Positions 23,646 through 37,746 are shown, counted from the first letter of the stretch. The stretch is DNA of 64,000 nt from Mytilisepta virgata (GCA_028015205.1 CM051514.1:45276150-45340149), one strand, 5' to 3'. Notes: generated by a model not told the origin, from the sequence alone. Translations and numbers: made by a program.

Positions 23646-23728
23646 TTCCTGGATCATGTATTCCTGTAAAACCCTTGTATTATGTACACATTGACCCAGA
23701 ACAGTTAATATGGCTCATACATTTAAAG
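23646..23728 (+). CDS. Possible host exon (unidentified)
   Basis: An 83-nt open segment between TATACAG and AAAG|GTAGAA reading PGSCIPVKPLYYVHIDPEQ and on to LIWLIHLK. A 30-nt candidate exon just upstream (23542-23571, donor GTAAGT) joins it in phase, but the intron between them would be only 74 bases, short compared with the other introns here. No family is recognised. It could belong with the exon at 20462-20537, but the phases do not connect directly. Confidence 0.28.
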
Positions 23729-24548
23729 GTAGAAGTTACATCTATTCCTAAGCAAAGAAGGTAATTTTTCTCACAAGTAGTGATTAATTACCGGTAGTCC
23801 ACCATTTTAAAGCATGGAAAACTTTTGCATCCAGACTGGTTTCAGAAGCTATATGCAGTGAAATTTGGCAGTCTCTGCAGTAAAAAAATAATCTCTGAAC
23901 TTTAAAATTTTAATTCCTTGCCAAATTTAGGGAGATTTCAATACATGAAAGCAAATATTTTATTCGAAAATGAAAATAAAAATTTATTTGTAACATTTTA
24001 GCATATGGTCCTACAGGATTGGTATAAATACATAAACGTGGGGTTTTGTAACATTTTGTTGGAGCCAAAATATTAAATCTGATCATTCTGAAACCTGGTG
24101 GTTTGTAATCCTGTGAAAAAATCTACTATACTGGTATGATATGTGAAATACTGAATGTATAATTTATCCAGATCTCATTGTGCATCCCCCCTACTTTTCT
24201 TGTAAACCTAAACTGAATGTAAATTGATTTTTCCCAGAAAACCAAATAGAGTATTAATGTTTATTTATTTAATATGGTAACAATACAATATTAAAAATAT
24301 GTTCATAATATTTGCGCTTCTAAAGTTTATATAACTGGTTGCCGACTACAAGATGGAAACAGTAATTCCGGATATCTTTTTGGTCATCGGTCCGCTCTTA
24401 GAAATCCATCGTCCTCGTTGCGCTTTAAATCCGGAGCGAAATGAGAGTAGAGTTGTTGAATAAAATAAAATCGAAAAGTGCATGGGCATACGCTGAACAG
24501 ACATTATAGACATGAATATGTGTGAAATCTGCTATATCTGCGGTAATA

Positions 24549-24697
24549 GAAAAGTGCTGCTACTTTTCCTGGTTTGTATTCGTTTTTGAGAAAACTGCAT
24601 TTAAAGATGAAAAATCGTGCTTTTTTGACGCATTCGAGTACTTCATGTCAAATTTTGTAAAAAATACACAAATCCAGACAAAGTAGCAGCACTTTTC
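24549..24697. repeat. Hairpin (foldback) element
   Basis: Arms GAAAAGTGCTGCTACTTT (24549-24566) and its exact inverse complement (24680-24697), extended by CTGG/CCAG to 24 bp with two mismatches. The 100-base interior has no gene. It is a MITE-like foldback or hairpin-RNA candidate. Confidence 0.6.
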
Positions 24698-24984
24698 AGA
24701 AAGGCGGGGTCCTATAGAATATATCGTATATATTCTTGTTAATAGCTGACACCCCTACGCCCTTGCACTTTTGCGAAATGTATGTACACCCGGTCCGTTG
24801 TTGGTAATTCGCTGTAGTATGCAAATGAGCAATCACGTGACTGAAATAATTACCTGTTAGGTACCTCTTGTCATTGTTATTAACATAGTGGTTAACGATA
24901 ACGCTCATATGCTAAATATGAAGAGTATTCCTTATTTAAGTGGAATAGACCCAATATTATGAAATAAAAAAAAAAACATATGCC

Positions 24985-25345
24985 TTAACATCGCTGCGTA
25001 TATAAGATATCTTATAACATTTATAAGATATCTCATATAATTCACGTCAATAAAATATTTCATAGATATATAAGATATCTTATAAACTTTATCAGATATC
25101 TCAAACTTTATATGATATGTTATCAAGTTTATAATATATCTTATATATTTTATAATATATCTTATATATTTTATAATATATCTTATATATTTTATAATAT
25201 AATATATCTTATATATTTTATAATATATCTTATATATTTTATAATATATCTCATTAAAGGAGAATTATATGAGATATTTTATAAAGTTTATAAGATATCT
25301 CATAAAATATATTAGATATTTTATAAATTTTATAAGATATTTTGA
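24985..25345. repeat. AT-rich palindromic tandem array
   Basis: Repeats of ATAAGATATCTTATA and TTATAATATATCTTATATATT, most of them self-complementary, over about 350 bp. The flank GCCTTAACATCGCTGCG matches, inverted, the flank of the short copy at 7295-7430. Such sequence can extrude cruciforms. Open frames in it encode only I/Y/F repeats and are not genes. Confidence 0.7.
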
Positions 25346-25894
25346 ATGTGGAATAAATATATATACGGCGTGCCATAGATTTGTCCTGATTTAATATCGT
25401 ATCTTGATTTTATTTGAAACCGTTAAATCGAAATTTTCCTAACAGTAAGGAAGTCCCTCTCACATACAACTCGGTTCTAAGATAAGTTTTTTGGCTTTTC
25501 CGCTATGACCACTTTGCCATTTGAAACCAGCTATACACTACAATATTTTTGTCATAGTTTATAATAGTTTGTTTATGAATCAAAAGTGGCAGCAAAGATT
25601 ATTTACACGGATTATCCAAAACGAAACGTCATAAACAAATCTTATAAACAGATGTTGATATTAAGTAAGATATTAAGGTTGGATTCGCCTTTCAAACAAA
25701 TATAATAATATCATGTGATATAAAAATAATCAAACAATTGAAACTATTATTTGAAGATCATGTCTATTTGATTTTATTAGAATGTAGCAGATTGGACAAT
25801 AGAATTATTTCATTTGAAAAACAGCACACCCTACACATTATTGTTTTTATTGATAGAAAATCGATATTTCGATCATCTGTTCATCAAGCATATA

Positions 25895-28800
25895 ATGAAG
25901 GTAGGTAAAGAAAAAATGAGGATATGTGTATATTTTTATATTGACGAGATTAATTATCATGAAATTTTCAATAGAAAAGAGAATGGAAACGAGGAATGTG
26001 TCAAAGAGACAACAACTCTACCAAAGAGCAGAAAACCGCATCGGATACTTGTAGCAAACGTTTACCGGAATAAATCCTTTCTTCATCACCATGATTACCA
26101 ATAATTAGGTTTTAGTCTAGCTGTGTCAAGCGCAAAGGGAATGCAATTCTATTTAATTGGTATCAGGACGATTTTACGTGTCATAAGATAAGGAACAAAT
26201 TTTAACTATGTTTTTGAGTAAGCAATGGAACAATTCTGTGACAAAAATTATGATGCACAAAATGTGCACATATCGTCGACTTACGACGCGTCGGTTGCGG
26301 AAGGCCTACATTATTGAAAATCAAAAGAATAGTGCACAACATTGACGAGCAAATTAACAAACGCCAAAATTACAAAAAATGGTATACCAAAACCATCTTA
26401 GCACAGAGCTGTGCACATGAATACGACTATTTTGAATAAATTCAACTTGAATGTTTTTGAAGATAGCAATAAAAAAAAACAAAATGGCCATTTACAGCTA
26501 TTGCTTAGTTCTGAGACCGATTAAATAGAATTGCATATCTTTAATATCCTGTTGATGTAGAATACTGTCTGAAAATTTGAAACACTTCAGTGAAAATTAC
26601 TAAATACGCATATTTCATTCAAATGTTAACATTGTGATTGTAGTGAAGTTTGTTAGTAATGAAATCTAGTCATACATGAAATAGTTGTTTTTAATCGTAT
26701 TACCTTCCTTTTGAGGACTATTTAAAATGATCCTACTCCTGATGACAGAGAATGCAATAAGATTCAAATGTCTATACGCGAAAAAATAGATTCTTGGAAG
26801 TGTTCGATAATTTCTGAACTATGCTGTTTCTAGTGAATTCGCCATTTAATAAACAACATAAAGTTTGGCATTTAATTTTCCGTTGAGGAAGAGTTTTTTG
26901 CTTAAACTTAATACGTTTTGCCCATCATAAAATGATGTTATTGTTTTACTCTTGCATTTCCTTTACTACAGGTATACCATGTTAATAAGCATCAAAGATC
27001 GTGTACCATAGCAATCCTGGCCGTTTGCCTCACAGTTTTACTGATCTGTTTGTTATGTCGAAGCTCTATTGCGAGGTAATCTATTCAAATGAATATACGA
27101 AATAACGGTTGATTAAACAGACTTCTTAGTAAACTTTAACCATGTATTTCTATAATACCAATGTTCATGTACCTTTCTGAATAATACTTGTGGAAGATGA
27201 ATTTAGAAAAAAAAATAAAATAAAGATAGAAAAAAAAACATGAACAATTACCATCTTCCAACTTGAGTATCAAAGAGCTGAACGGAAGGCAATATAAAAC
27301 AAGTCCTTTCTTTACAGAAGTCTTTTATACAGAGGTCTATTTCATGAGAATTCTTTATATCCTGGATATTTCCGAAGTTGTAATTGGCTATATGTATGGA
27401 TAGGTGTACAATAAAATTTTAATTGTAAGAAAGTGGAATTCAATACATTTATTTTTTTATAGCTGCTAAATTAAATAAAAATATCTCAATACTATGAATA
27501 TAATGGGAAAAAGCAATAACGTATCTCTGCAAATGTTTTTGATAATTTTGGACCATCATTAAAGCTGATACTTTATATGTTCTACCAAAACTCGATACTA
27601 CGGACACTTGAGTATAAGATAATGAAAATAAATAATGATGCACAGTGTATTCTTAACTTTAAGGTGGACATAATAGGGATTGATCAATCCTAGTATTTTT
27701 TGAAAAAATAATTTCTTTAATCACAAAATTATTTGATTTACATGTAACTTAATCTCATAAAATTTAGGAAGGAAAGGAGATGATGGTTAACTTTTGACAC
27801 CGTGTTTATACATATACACTGTATGTGAGAAAATTTCAAGCACCAAAGCAGAGCTTTTATTGCTATTCTTCATATTAAAACATTACAGGAATAATACATG
27901 ATAAACATAATATTCAGTTCTTGAGATATCTTCCTTCCCACTTCTCGAATGAGGCCTGTCTTAGCTGATACGATATGGTAGAACACTACTACCATATATG
28001 TATTTAACAAAATCTGTTATGTTCCAACATCATAGGTTATAGTGAAGGACGACTGAAATGACACTTCAGAAGTCCTACGGTCAAAATAATATAATCAGAA
28101 GTCTCGAAGTGTTATGCACGTTTTTTTTTAAATACCTAGAGCGAATTTATCGTCCACACATAATACATGTATACTTATTCTCTTGGTGTAATTGTTTTGA
28201 TTTCATGCAATATTTTTCTCTATTTCCTTTTAAAAAAACTATCTGCCAAACACTAAAATTTTACATCCTGAAAGTTATAAACTGTAAAATGGACCGTAAA
28301 ATGCATTAGTTGTTACTTAATTTATTTATATACTTTGATTTTTATACCATTATATGTATTATATTTGCTAATATTAATTTATTTATGTCATTTAGAGAAA
28401 TTTCTAAGACAGAAATAATTTATATGACAGAAAGACATCAACCAAATAATGTAAGTATTAGTCAAAATTGGTGTTCACTCTCCCGGGATGATAAATTTTC
28501 CGAAGAAATTGTCTATTTCATGATTTTTTTTTTTTTTTTTGCTCTCATTCTTGTTTTTCTCTTTAAACGGTTACGAGGATGCCCGAAGAGCTGTGACTAG
28601 ACAATCAGTTCCATTCTTTACCGAACGTAAGTGTTCCGTAAGTGTTCACCAAGGCGACGACATGTCTCTCCGATATATACCTTATCACAATTTGTACAGA
28701 CGTAAACCTAAATAAGATTAGTAAAGATACATGTATACCCATTTTGAATGATGTATTTGTTGTCATGGCTCAAGATCTCATTTGTCTCCATGTATGGGCA

Positions 28801-31800
28801 TGTCACACATCTTGACCCCTGGTAGCCAGTTTTTTCTGTGGAAATGATGGACTTGATCGAGCAACTGACTAAGTTTTTCCCCCTTTCCTCTTACTGTTCC
28901 CCTTGCGATAAGCAGTGATGGGAACAGTCTAACAATTTTGCACATCAATTAACGAATCTTTCATTATTATGTTTTGAAAATTGTTCAGAAGGATGTTACG
29001 AATGGCGACACTATGAGGATGGTAAGTAAGGACCAGTGGAATACGTTAACGTTGCTGTTAGATTTCTGACCAGACTTTAAAGCGTTTGTTCTAGTCATCT
29101 TCGGAATATATTCCAATATTATTATAATGGGGCTAAATTAAAATCGGAAGTAACACAGATAAATGAAAGAACAATTTTCATTATAAATTGTTATAATGTG
29201 ACTTTTTGGGATGAACATTTTTTTATTTCCATATTTATTTATACATCAATTTTTAAGTGACATATGGTAAATTGGTTTGGGACCATCTACATTTATTTTT
29301 ATATATATATATTAGTGTTTTTGTTTAGATGTTCGAATGCAGTATTTGTATATTACTCTATTTTATAGAAATCATCGTTATATTTTAACCTTTAAATTTG
29401 CATAAGGCCGTGGCCATTTGATTTCATTTAGTGTATGTCCAGGACATCGTTGAGATGTTTTCCGTAATTTCAGTTTAATACAGAAGAAAAGGCGAGAAAA
29501 AGGTTTATGGTCTGAGAAATAATTTATTTTAAGTAGTCTAAGAAGTTCCATAAGTAATTGTTTGTGTAAATTGTTTTTAATAATAAAAAAAAGACAAACA
29601 ATTCCGTATAGGAACTTCACGTAAATGTATGCACAGGTCATTGATTATAACTTGACATATAACTGTCAATGAAAATGATTCGGTTACCCAACACCTCTGA
29701 TGAGATCGACTGATTACTAAACCGATGTAAGCGATGCCCGATCAGGTAAAAAACATTCATTTGATAACGTTCATTAATATCACTTTTATTTACAGACAAA
29801 AACTAAATTCGGTACTAAAGACATGGATGTCACACCAATAGATAATTCTCCATCCAATGCAGCTATCAGTTATACCAAAGTAGCAAGATTACGTCTGTAC
29901 ATATTTTCTGCATTTATACGACAGGACAGTTCTAGTGTGTATAAAATATTACTGAATGTTTGGATTCATCACACCCTGATAGAAGACCACCTGACGTGTT
30001 GTCTGTTGCTGTCCAACAGCTCAGTTTTTACTTTTATTACTCAGGCAAGAGCACCCCATTTCAAGAGAAAGGCTCCTTTACGATCCATGCTGTATACATG
30101 TATAGTAAATATACATCCATATTTAATTAGTGGAATATCGTTAAAATTATTCAACGATACATGTGTTCAAGAAAAACGATTCTATATGAAACCTACCATT
30201 TTACCTGATAAAAAGTACAGGGATATTGCTGTTTGTGGTAAAATTATATACAACACAATTGAACCGCTAAAATTAATAGAATGGTTTGAATTTTTGAGAG
30301 TAGTTGGTGTGAAAAAGGTTTTACTGTACGAATACAATTTAAATGATGGTGCAGGAAAAGTATTCAAGTACTATGAATCGCTTGGTATTGCTGACATAAT
30401 TGTAGGTTATGATTACCCAGAAAAAGGTATGAATAATACAATTAATTCGGCATGCTAGCTCACTCGAGTACACTTTATAACATGTACATTTGTACTTTAA
30501 AGAAAATCAGATAATGTATTGATTGCGTAGTATGTGCGCTTAAGAAATACGAAGCTTGTCATTTCGTACCGTTGCCAAAAAAACAAACATTTCGTACCAT
30601 CGTCATTCTTGTACCATTGCAAAAAAAAAAAACGTTTCGTACCATCTTCATTTTCGTAATATATGACATTCGTACCAATTATTTTGTACTATATACGAAA
30701 GTGCTTTTGAATGTACAATGTATGTTAATCATATCGCACAAAAGGATATTTCGGCCGATCTTGGTACGAAATGGTTCTAGTAAAAAATATAGGTGGTACG
30801 AAATAACACTAGGTTTTGATATGAAATTGTAAACTTATGGCATGAATTTCAAATTTAAGTACGACATAGCTATGGTAAGAAATGGTTATGGTACGAAATG
30901 ACTATAATTCAAGAATTAATGGTTTATTCTAAAACAAAACCCAAAATGATCATTAAAGCTATGTGTGGAATAAAATTAAATGAGCGTAAAAAGAGAAGTA
31001 AAAATTCAGGTAATGGCAGCTTTGTCCAAGATCAACCTTTTATGGACTACCAACATCTATCCTTGCGAAAATGTTTGATTGATACCTTTATATTGACTGT
31101 CGGTTCGTATTTCACTGTGATTTACGTTCTATGGATTTTTCCATATGTTTTATTGCACATTTTTACCACTACAAAACATCAGTGCTTTATTAATCTGAGT
31201 TTTTGTTTTGTTTTTTTGGTACATTTATCGTCAAACTAACTGAATATTTATCTTTGTATAAAAGAGATACTTTTTTCAGTAGTTTAACTTGTCATTTAGT
31301 GAAATACTGACCCATATTACACAAAGAAGAAAACATGTTTTGTTTTAATGACTATATTTATTACTTATGCCATTTAAATCCATGCTAGTTTTCTTTTATT
31401 ATATTTAATGTTGTGGTATGTTTTTGGTTCTGTTATTGTTTGATAAGCAATGTATGAATAACAATAATAATATATTTCAGACATATATCCTAGGAAGGTA
31501 GGAGAAGAAACCAACCAGTATTATATCGATGAACAAGTTATAGTGATGGACTGTTATATAAGACTTTCTCTATATAAATATGTTGCACTAATGGACCATG
31601 ATGAATATCTTATTCCACACAATTATAGTCTTCGAGGATCGTGGAAATATTTTCTTGTAAGTCTTAAAAATCTGTTTTTATTTGTTCAAAGGGTAAAATC
31701 AAACCATTATCATAGATGTACAGAAAATTCAGAAACAACAAAACAAAGATTTTCTTCAAGTTTTAATACCATTAGTGCTTGTCAAATTGTGACGTTACGT

Positions 31801-33874
31801 CCCTTAAATTTGTTCAATTCTATGGAATGATGTAAGTAGCTATAAAGATTTTTTCTTAGAATGATCTCCTCCAGTTACGTGAGATAGCACAACAAAATAC
31901 CTAATATTAAAAACCTGAACATTTCGGAAATGGCCCTGAAATTTTATACAGCCTACTCTTAGACTTTACAAAACCCCTCCAATATTAGAAAAGGTTACAT
32001 TTGTACCTGCGCAATATATGAAAAGGTATACATTTTAAAAAAAAATCTTAATTATAATAAAATGGTGGGATAACAGAACCCAAGCGGCACCCTTATCAAT
32101 TACTTATTGAAGTGAGCCTAACATCACGGCAAAAATCCAGAAGTTAACAGAAGGTTAATTATGAGTTAAAATCTGCGTTGAAATAAAAGTTTGAACACAT
32201 ATGCATTAAAGTATGCAAAATTCATAACAATTTTGGGGATGTCCACCCAGCTGTGATTTCGTTTCCCTGACGGTGAAATAAACTCAAGGAGAGTTTTTCT
32301 TGATTACCCTTGTGCTACAAAGAACGTTTCTTGATTAGCATCCATGAGTAAACCTTTGAGCATAAGAAGCGGTTTCTCATTAATCTTCACAACCAGCTGC
32401 AGAACCTAGTAGTAGGAAACGCTTCTCTCGATTTACATTACTAAAATTACTGTAGTTTGTGGATATAACTTCTTGCCAAATACTTTGAACTTACTGCCAG
32501 AATTGCTACAGAACATGCGGAAGCCTTTCAGAACAAAACCTTTGAAAGCTAAATATCAAAACATTGGTTTCAAATGTAAGGACTAACAAGAGACCTTGAA
32601 AAGAGAACATTGACCATAGAAAGTAAACGAACGTCTTAAACATTTTCCTTTTTTATATTTTGCATAGGACAAAAAGTTTGATAGTAGGATTGCAGGAATA
32701 ACTTTACCTACAGTCTACCACATTCTGTCATGGACACCTTCTAATCCAACAAGTAAATTGTTAATTGGAAGATACTTACACGGAACATATCCAGTCTCCG
32801 ACCGAACCAAAAATATCTTTATGCCAGAACGATTGGTTGAGGGGTCAGTGGTAACACACGACTATCTGCCATCATATGGATATTCGAAGTAATTATTTTT
32901 TGACATATATCATTTGTAGGAAACGGAACTGGAAAGTACCTCGACATACACCATATAAAATAGAGAGTTAATTGTTTCTATATAAGAGACATACATGTTC
33001 TTTGTCGAAATGTTCACATTCAGTGCAGCAAAATTTGTATTATAAAAGTCAAACGGAATTGTCGACAATGATATAACAATCTATCTGTTATCTGTTCGGT
33101 AGGTGTATAGACGAAAAAAAAAGATGACAACACACAAGCTTAGAAAGCACAAAAAGTAAGGACAGTATGATCTGATACTGCCATATAGCAACAGCGAGGG
33201 TTGAGTCGGAAGTCAAACCAATCCCTCATATATTATGACCATTTGATGCATAAAATACACTATCAAAACCAGTACGGCAACACGATGAAATCTGATCAGA
33301 AGTTTGATTGTATGATAACTATATAGAGAACAGTTTTAAACTGTGCTCCTTGCAGAATAGCATTGGTTCTAATATGATACTGCACAGTCGAACTAGTAAC
33401 CATAATAGTTAGAAATAACATTTCCATATACCATTTAATAGTTTATTGATTGATTTGTTAATATTTTTAGGCATGTTGGATTTAATGGTGATGGATACGT
33501 CATACATTGTGCTAGTTTATTGATAAAAAAAGTTGATATCAGTTTATTTTGTCATGCAAACTGAAAAAAAACGTCTCTTTTTGTTTTATTTCAGAGTGTT
33601 TCTAAGTCCGAATGAAGCCACCTTGCACCATTTCAGGTCTTGTAGAAAGGAATGGCTGAAACCTTACAAGCCAAGACCAAGTACCTGGTTTTGGGCACTT
33701 CCTAATTTATGCGGCAATACTACAACCATGTGTTATGATTTCTGTTTTCAAAGATACGACATATTTGAAGATATCAGAAAATACCTACAAGAGCGTATAT
33801 TTAAAACAGAAAAATATGTGTTTGATTTTAAATATCAACAGTCTAGTTATAATTATAAAATTACATTCAGATGA
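25895..33874 (+). CDS. GT92 family glycosyltransferase (seven exons)
   Basis: Exons 25895-25900, 26972-27075, 28396-28450, 29796-30426, 31481-31656, 32668-32888 and 33595-33874 have GT-AG junctions and matching phases (0,2,0,1,0,2), giving about 490 residues and TGA. The start is least sure: a two-codon first exon (ATG AAG|GTAGGT). Residues about 14-31 (TIAILAVCLTVLLICLLC) form a type II Golgi anchor. The GT92 (old DUF23) domain begins near 199 (IAVCGK). It includes LIEWFEFLRVVGVKKVLLYE, a DHDEYLIP metal-binding motif at 304-309, TLPTVYHILSW, and the C-terminal LHHFRSC at 408-414. Known GT92 enzymes add galactose to fucose or N-glycans; the donor and acceptor here cannot be read. All exons are open, so it is probably functional. 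Confidence 0.85.
30553..30901. repeat. Foldback array of TTTCGTACC / GGTACGAAA motifs in a GT92 intron
   Basis: The left half carries about five copies of TTTCGTACC-like words and the right half about six inverted GGTACGAAAT-like words. The whole region could therefore pair with itself loosely. It lies inside the intron 30427-31480. No gene is present. Confidence 0.7.
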
Positions 33875-35690
33875 TCAACGTTTATTTTTAAGCATGGGAA
33901 TTATCAATAATCCAAGTCGCTCTGAAATTAAGAGATATTCAGATGCACATGATGCATGTACACTTAATAAGTAAATTGATTTATTGACTTTGTAAAGTTA
34001 GAAATTAACGTATATACTGGCTGTTGTACTTAAGGCATTAAGCCTGCAAAAATAATCCGAACTTTTTTATGAAAATTACAGTGTTATTACATTTTCAAGT
34101 AACTTGAAACAGCATATATAGAGTATATTTCAACGTGATTTTAATTATATCAGCAAGATGGTAACATAAAAAGACATGATTAATGCATGAACGAAACAAA
34201 ATCCTATTAGATTAGCTTAATAATAGATTAAACTTTTTAGTATTAATAGCTGCGGTATAATCGGTATTGCCATATATAACATAGGGGCCTTTACCAGATT
34301 GTATACTCCTCTTTATAGATCTTCGATTTGACATTTTATGTTGGCTTTCTTCAAAAATACGATAACAAATTTCCTAACATTCAAGTAGAGTAATCATATA
34401 CTGAATCAAGCCACAAAATATTTTGATTAAGGAAACTTATATTATTCGTCTAATAACACATCCAGTTAGAAATATATCGAAGCAAATATTATAATTTGTT
34501 GTTTTGTCTTTCTGAAGTTTTCGTCATCTGATGAAGGTTAAGAAAGAAAATTTTATCAATTCAATTCCAAGACTGGTACGTTGATCAAAAAAGTATGTCA
34601 AAGCCGAAACAATGATCATTGCGGATGAAGTGGTGTTACCCTTGGGAAGGGGCAGTAATATTGCCTTAGTGATAGTAAAATAAACTAATTAACGATATTA
34701 AAGCATGTATAATAGCCGTAAATTAAATTTACTGCAAGTCATAAATTTTGCTTGTTCATTTATGAGTACACTGTCATTGATGCAATGTAAATGTCTAATG
34801 TTAGGCTTATCCCATCATTAGATAATATTACAGACTATTACATGCAAAAACAATTTGTCTGCTGTTGAATTTAGAGTTGGGCACCGAAAAAATGCAATAG
34901 TAAATAAAATTACTACAGTTTATATTGATGTTTTATAGGAGAAGTTGGATTTTATTTAATTAGAATAATATGTTCAAAATGTTTACATAAAGTGTCATTA
35001 AGACACATCATGAGATACGGTAGATACATAAGTTTAAAAATGTGAGTATCTATTTTGTACCCCATCAATTCACCGAAACAGATGTACAACTGAAATAAAA
35101 AAATAAGCCCTAAACGTTGCAGATTACTGATATCAGGAATATTTATAGCAGTATAGTCCTCACTTGAGTTATGCTGTGGTTATAACTACGGAATGGGTCC
35201 AGAGGTAACAGGGACGTATCCATACCGTTCTGGACAGTTTAAACTACCACTTGTTCGTTTTGGCAGAGATTCTGTAAGTGTTCTGTATATTGCAACTAAA
35301 CCTGTGATTGTTTTCCTTTTCGGTCAAAATTTCCCTAAGGTTCCTGACAACCTTCTAAATGTTACTGATTTTTTTTTTATAAAACATTGTGTTTGAAGCA
35401 ATATAAACGTGCAGCAGTCATATGATGGATAAAATGAACTGACAGGATGAGTCAAAACCGTACAGTAAGAACCAAAACTGCCCATAGAGTCGATACATAT
35501 GATTCAGGTTTTTTATTTAATTGTGCAACACTTCTAATACCTTCAATTAACGGCATGTGTTGTATTTGAAATTATAGAGAGGCATTATGGTAAAACTACA
35601 CCAATTATAAGATGGATAAAGAAAACGAAGAGAAAATATAATAAGTGCGGAACGAAATGGGCAAGAGAAAAAAATATCAAAGGCCAAATA
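33875..35690. other. Gene-free stretch downstream of GT92
   Basis: AT-rich sequence. No recognisable domain, RNA or clear repeat on either strand. The frame at 33735-33974 overlaps the last GT92 exon in another frame and is a shadow. Confidence 0.45.
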
Positions 35691-37746
35691 ATTAAAGCGG
35701 TCTTTCACAAACAAAACCCTAGGCATTGAGACTACCGATGCCGTGACAATTAGTATCACCATGCAAGAAGTCGGACGTGAACAGGCAAAGACATAGGTCA
35801 TCCTTCCATCCGTTTGGTTCATAACTTGCCCATTCGAAAATTTCAACAAAAGTTCCGCTGGAATATACCCATTTGTCAGAAAGACTATTTCGGCATCTAT
35901 TGACATAGTAAACACAGTTTTGTTTTGAAATAAACGATAGCAGTTGTATACGTATATAACATTAAGCAGTTAAATGGTATGGGTCATAATATTAGTGGGT
36001 TTAGTAAGGAAATGTTGGGTGTTTGTAGCAATACGTATGTTAAGAAATTCAAACAACGGCAAATAGATTATTTCTATCAATAACTCTGGCGTATACTTAA
36101 CAAAGATAGAACAATCTTATAACTGACATAAATTCCACATCCAACAACAGAGAAAACTATTCAAAACGTTGGCTGAGGGTGTTTTATGATATCACCTTGT
36201 TCATGAACGCATAAACACTAGCGGTTTTAACAAATTGAAACAAAACGTCATCTTAAAATAAACCTAAAATATTTTTTTTTGTGTAAAATAGATTACAGTA
36301 AAATACTTTCACGGAAGTGTCGGAAGCAACTCAATTTGCGTTACTTATGGGGCTTAAATGGTTGTTAACATCGTATATTTTATCAGTAAGTTCTTGCATA
36401 CCTTTAAGGTTTGCGATATTATAATTTACATATATCACATTGGTTTGTTACGTACAAGATCATATAAGCTTCACGTATTTTCCTTGCAATTTTTTTTCAA
36501 ATTATTGCTCATGTCTGTTAGTTTTTATGTTGTATCCAATTGTATAACAAAGCTATACCTTAAGGGGGATTTAAGAATGCCGTTATCAAGTTTTATGTAA
36601 GTGCAGAAATACTACCAGCAAAACGATTGATACTCTCGTTGCTTTAATATAGATCTGGTGGCTACACTTAAAATAACTGTATTCAATCCTGATTTTGTTG
36701 TGCGTTTTAGCTTTTATGATCGTATAATATATAAAATTTCATTTTTATGGATGACATGTTAATTATTAGTTGACCTACTTTTTCCTTTAACTATTTTCAA
36801 ATGATTCCTCGTGGTTTTTAACTTTTCTGTAGTATCCAATCATACAAGTCGGCCACGTTCTTCGGTACATTTTTCTATGGCTTTGTCGTATGAATAGGGC
36901 AAGTCGTGGACTTTGATGCACAGTTCATTGGAAAGGTTCTTATATCCATCAACCTCACATTCTGAAAAGTCAAAAGAAAAACTTTCAAATTAACAAAAGA
37001 AAAGGATTTCGATAATATTTACAAAGTCGATATGTGCAAGAACTATTTTCTTGTTATCTGTATTTTTTCTTTGACAAGATAATTTACAAGCAGCAAGAGA
37101 CCGTGCAATGTTCCTGATTTAGTACATTCATATAATCTTTTTTTCAATAGAACAACCTTAAGCCGAATTGTAAATGAAAACTTCGCTAGTGCACCTGGAT
37201 TCACAATATCCTATGTGTTATTTGTACAGGCGATAGTCCTTCAATTTATTAACATTTAAATAGTTAGTAAATAATTACAACAACACGAAAGCCTTGCTAT
37301 CTGCCACTGTTTGTAAGTAGAACAAATTATACAAATTTGTAAAGTACAATTTTTGATACCTTTGTCGGAAGGTGGATCAACTGGCTGAACGATTATTTGT
37401 CAACATTTTCCATAAAAACAATAATGCACAAAATTGGAATTTGTTTGTTTATTAAACTGTTGAGGAACAAAACACAGGTATCTTCAAAATGTTCTGATTC
37501 AAGAGAGTTTAAGAAATTTTTCGGGTTACCAACTTGTTGACAGATAATTTGATGCTCAACATCTTGCATGACAACGCAAAAAGAAATATTTAAAATGCTG
37601 GTTAGTAATTTCACAAGTGATGCACAATGTTTGCTACAAAACATCCTGTAAATTGATAAAAAGAACCCCTGTAACAGTAATGTTCTCATGTTCTGTCTTT
37701 TGAACACTCTGTGTACCAGTCCATTAAAACCATTTGCATAATAAAA

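Larger units (their letters stand above)
21503..24540. other. Region right of the duplication; few supported features
   Basis: AT-rich sequence without a recognised gene. A candidate plus-strand exon is noted separately at 23646-23728. A dispersed repeat lies at 22979-23150 and a poly-G tract at 23198-23212. Frames at 21645-21836 and 21742-22152 have no recognisable domain, though the first begins near a plausible acceptor (TTCTGTTCCAG). Confidence 0.4.

Noticed and set aside
25112..25315. A 67-codon I/Y/F-rich frame
   Set aside because: It is a translation of the AT palindrome array.
33471..33530. Extra GT92 exon after ATTTTTAG
   Set aside because: The frame is open, but no donor follows, and the phase already joins 32888 directly to 33595, where the conserved LHHFRSC exon begins.
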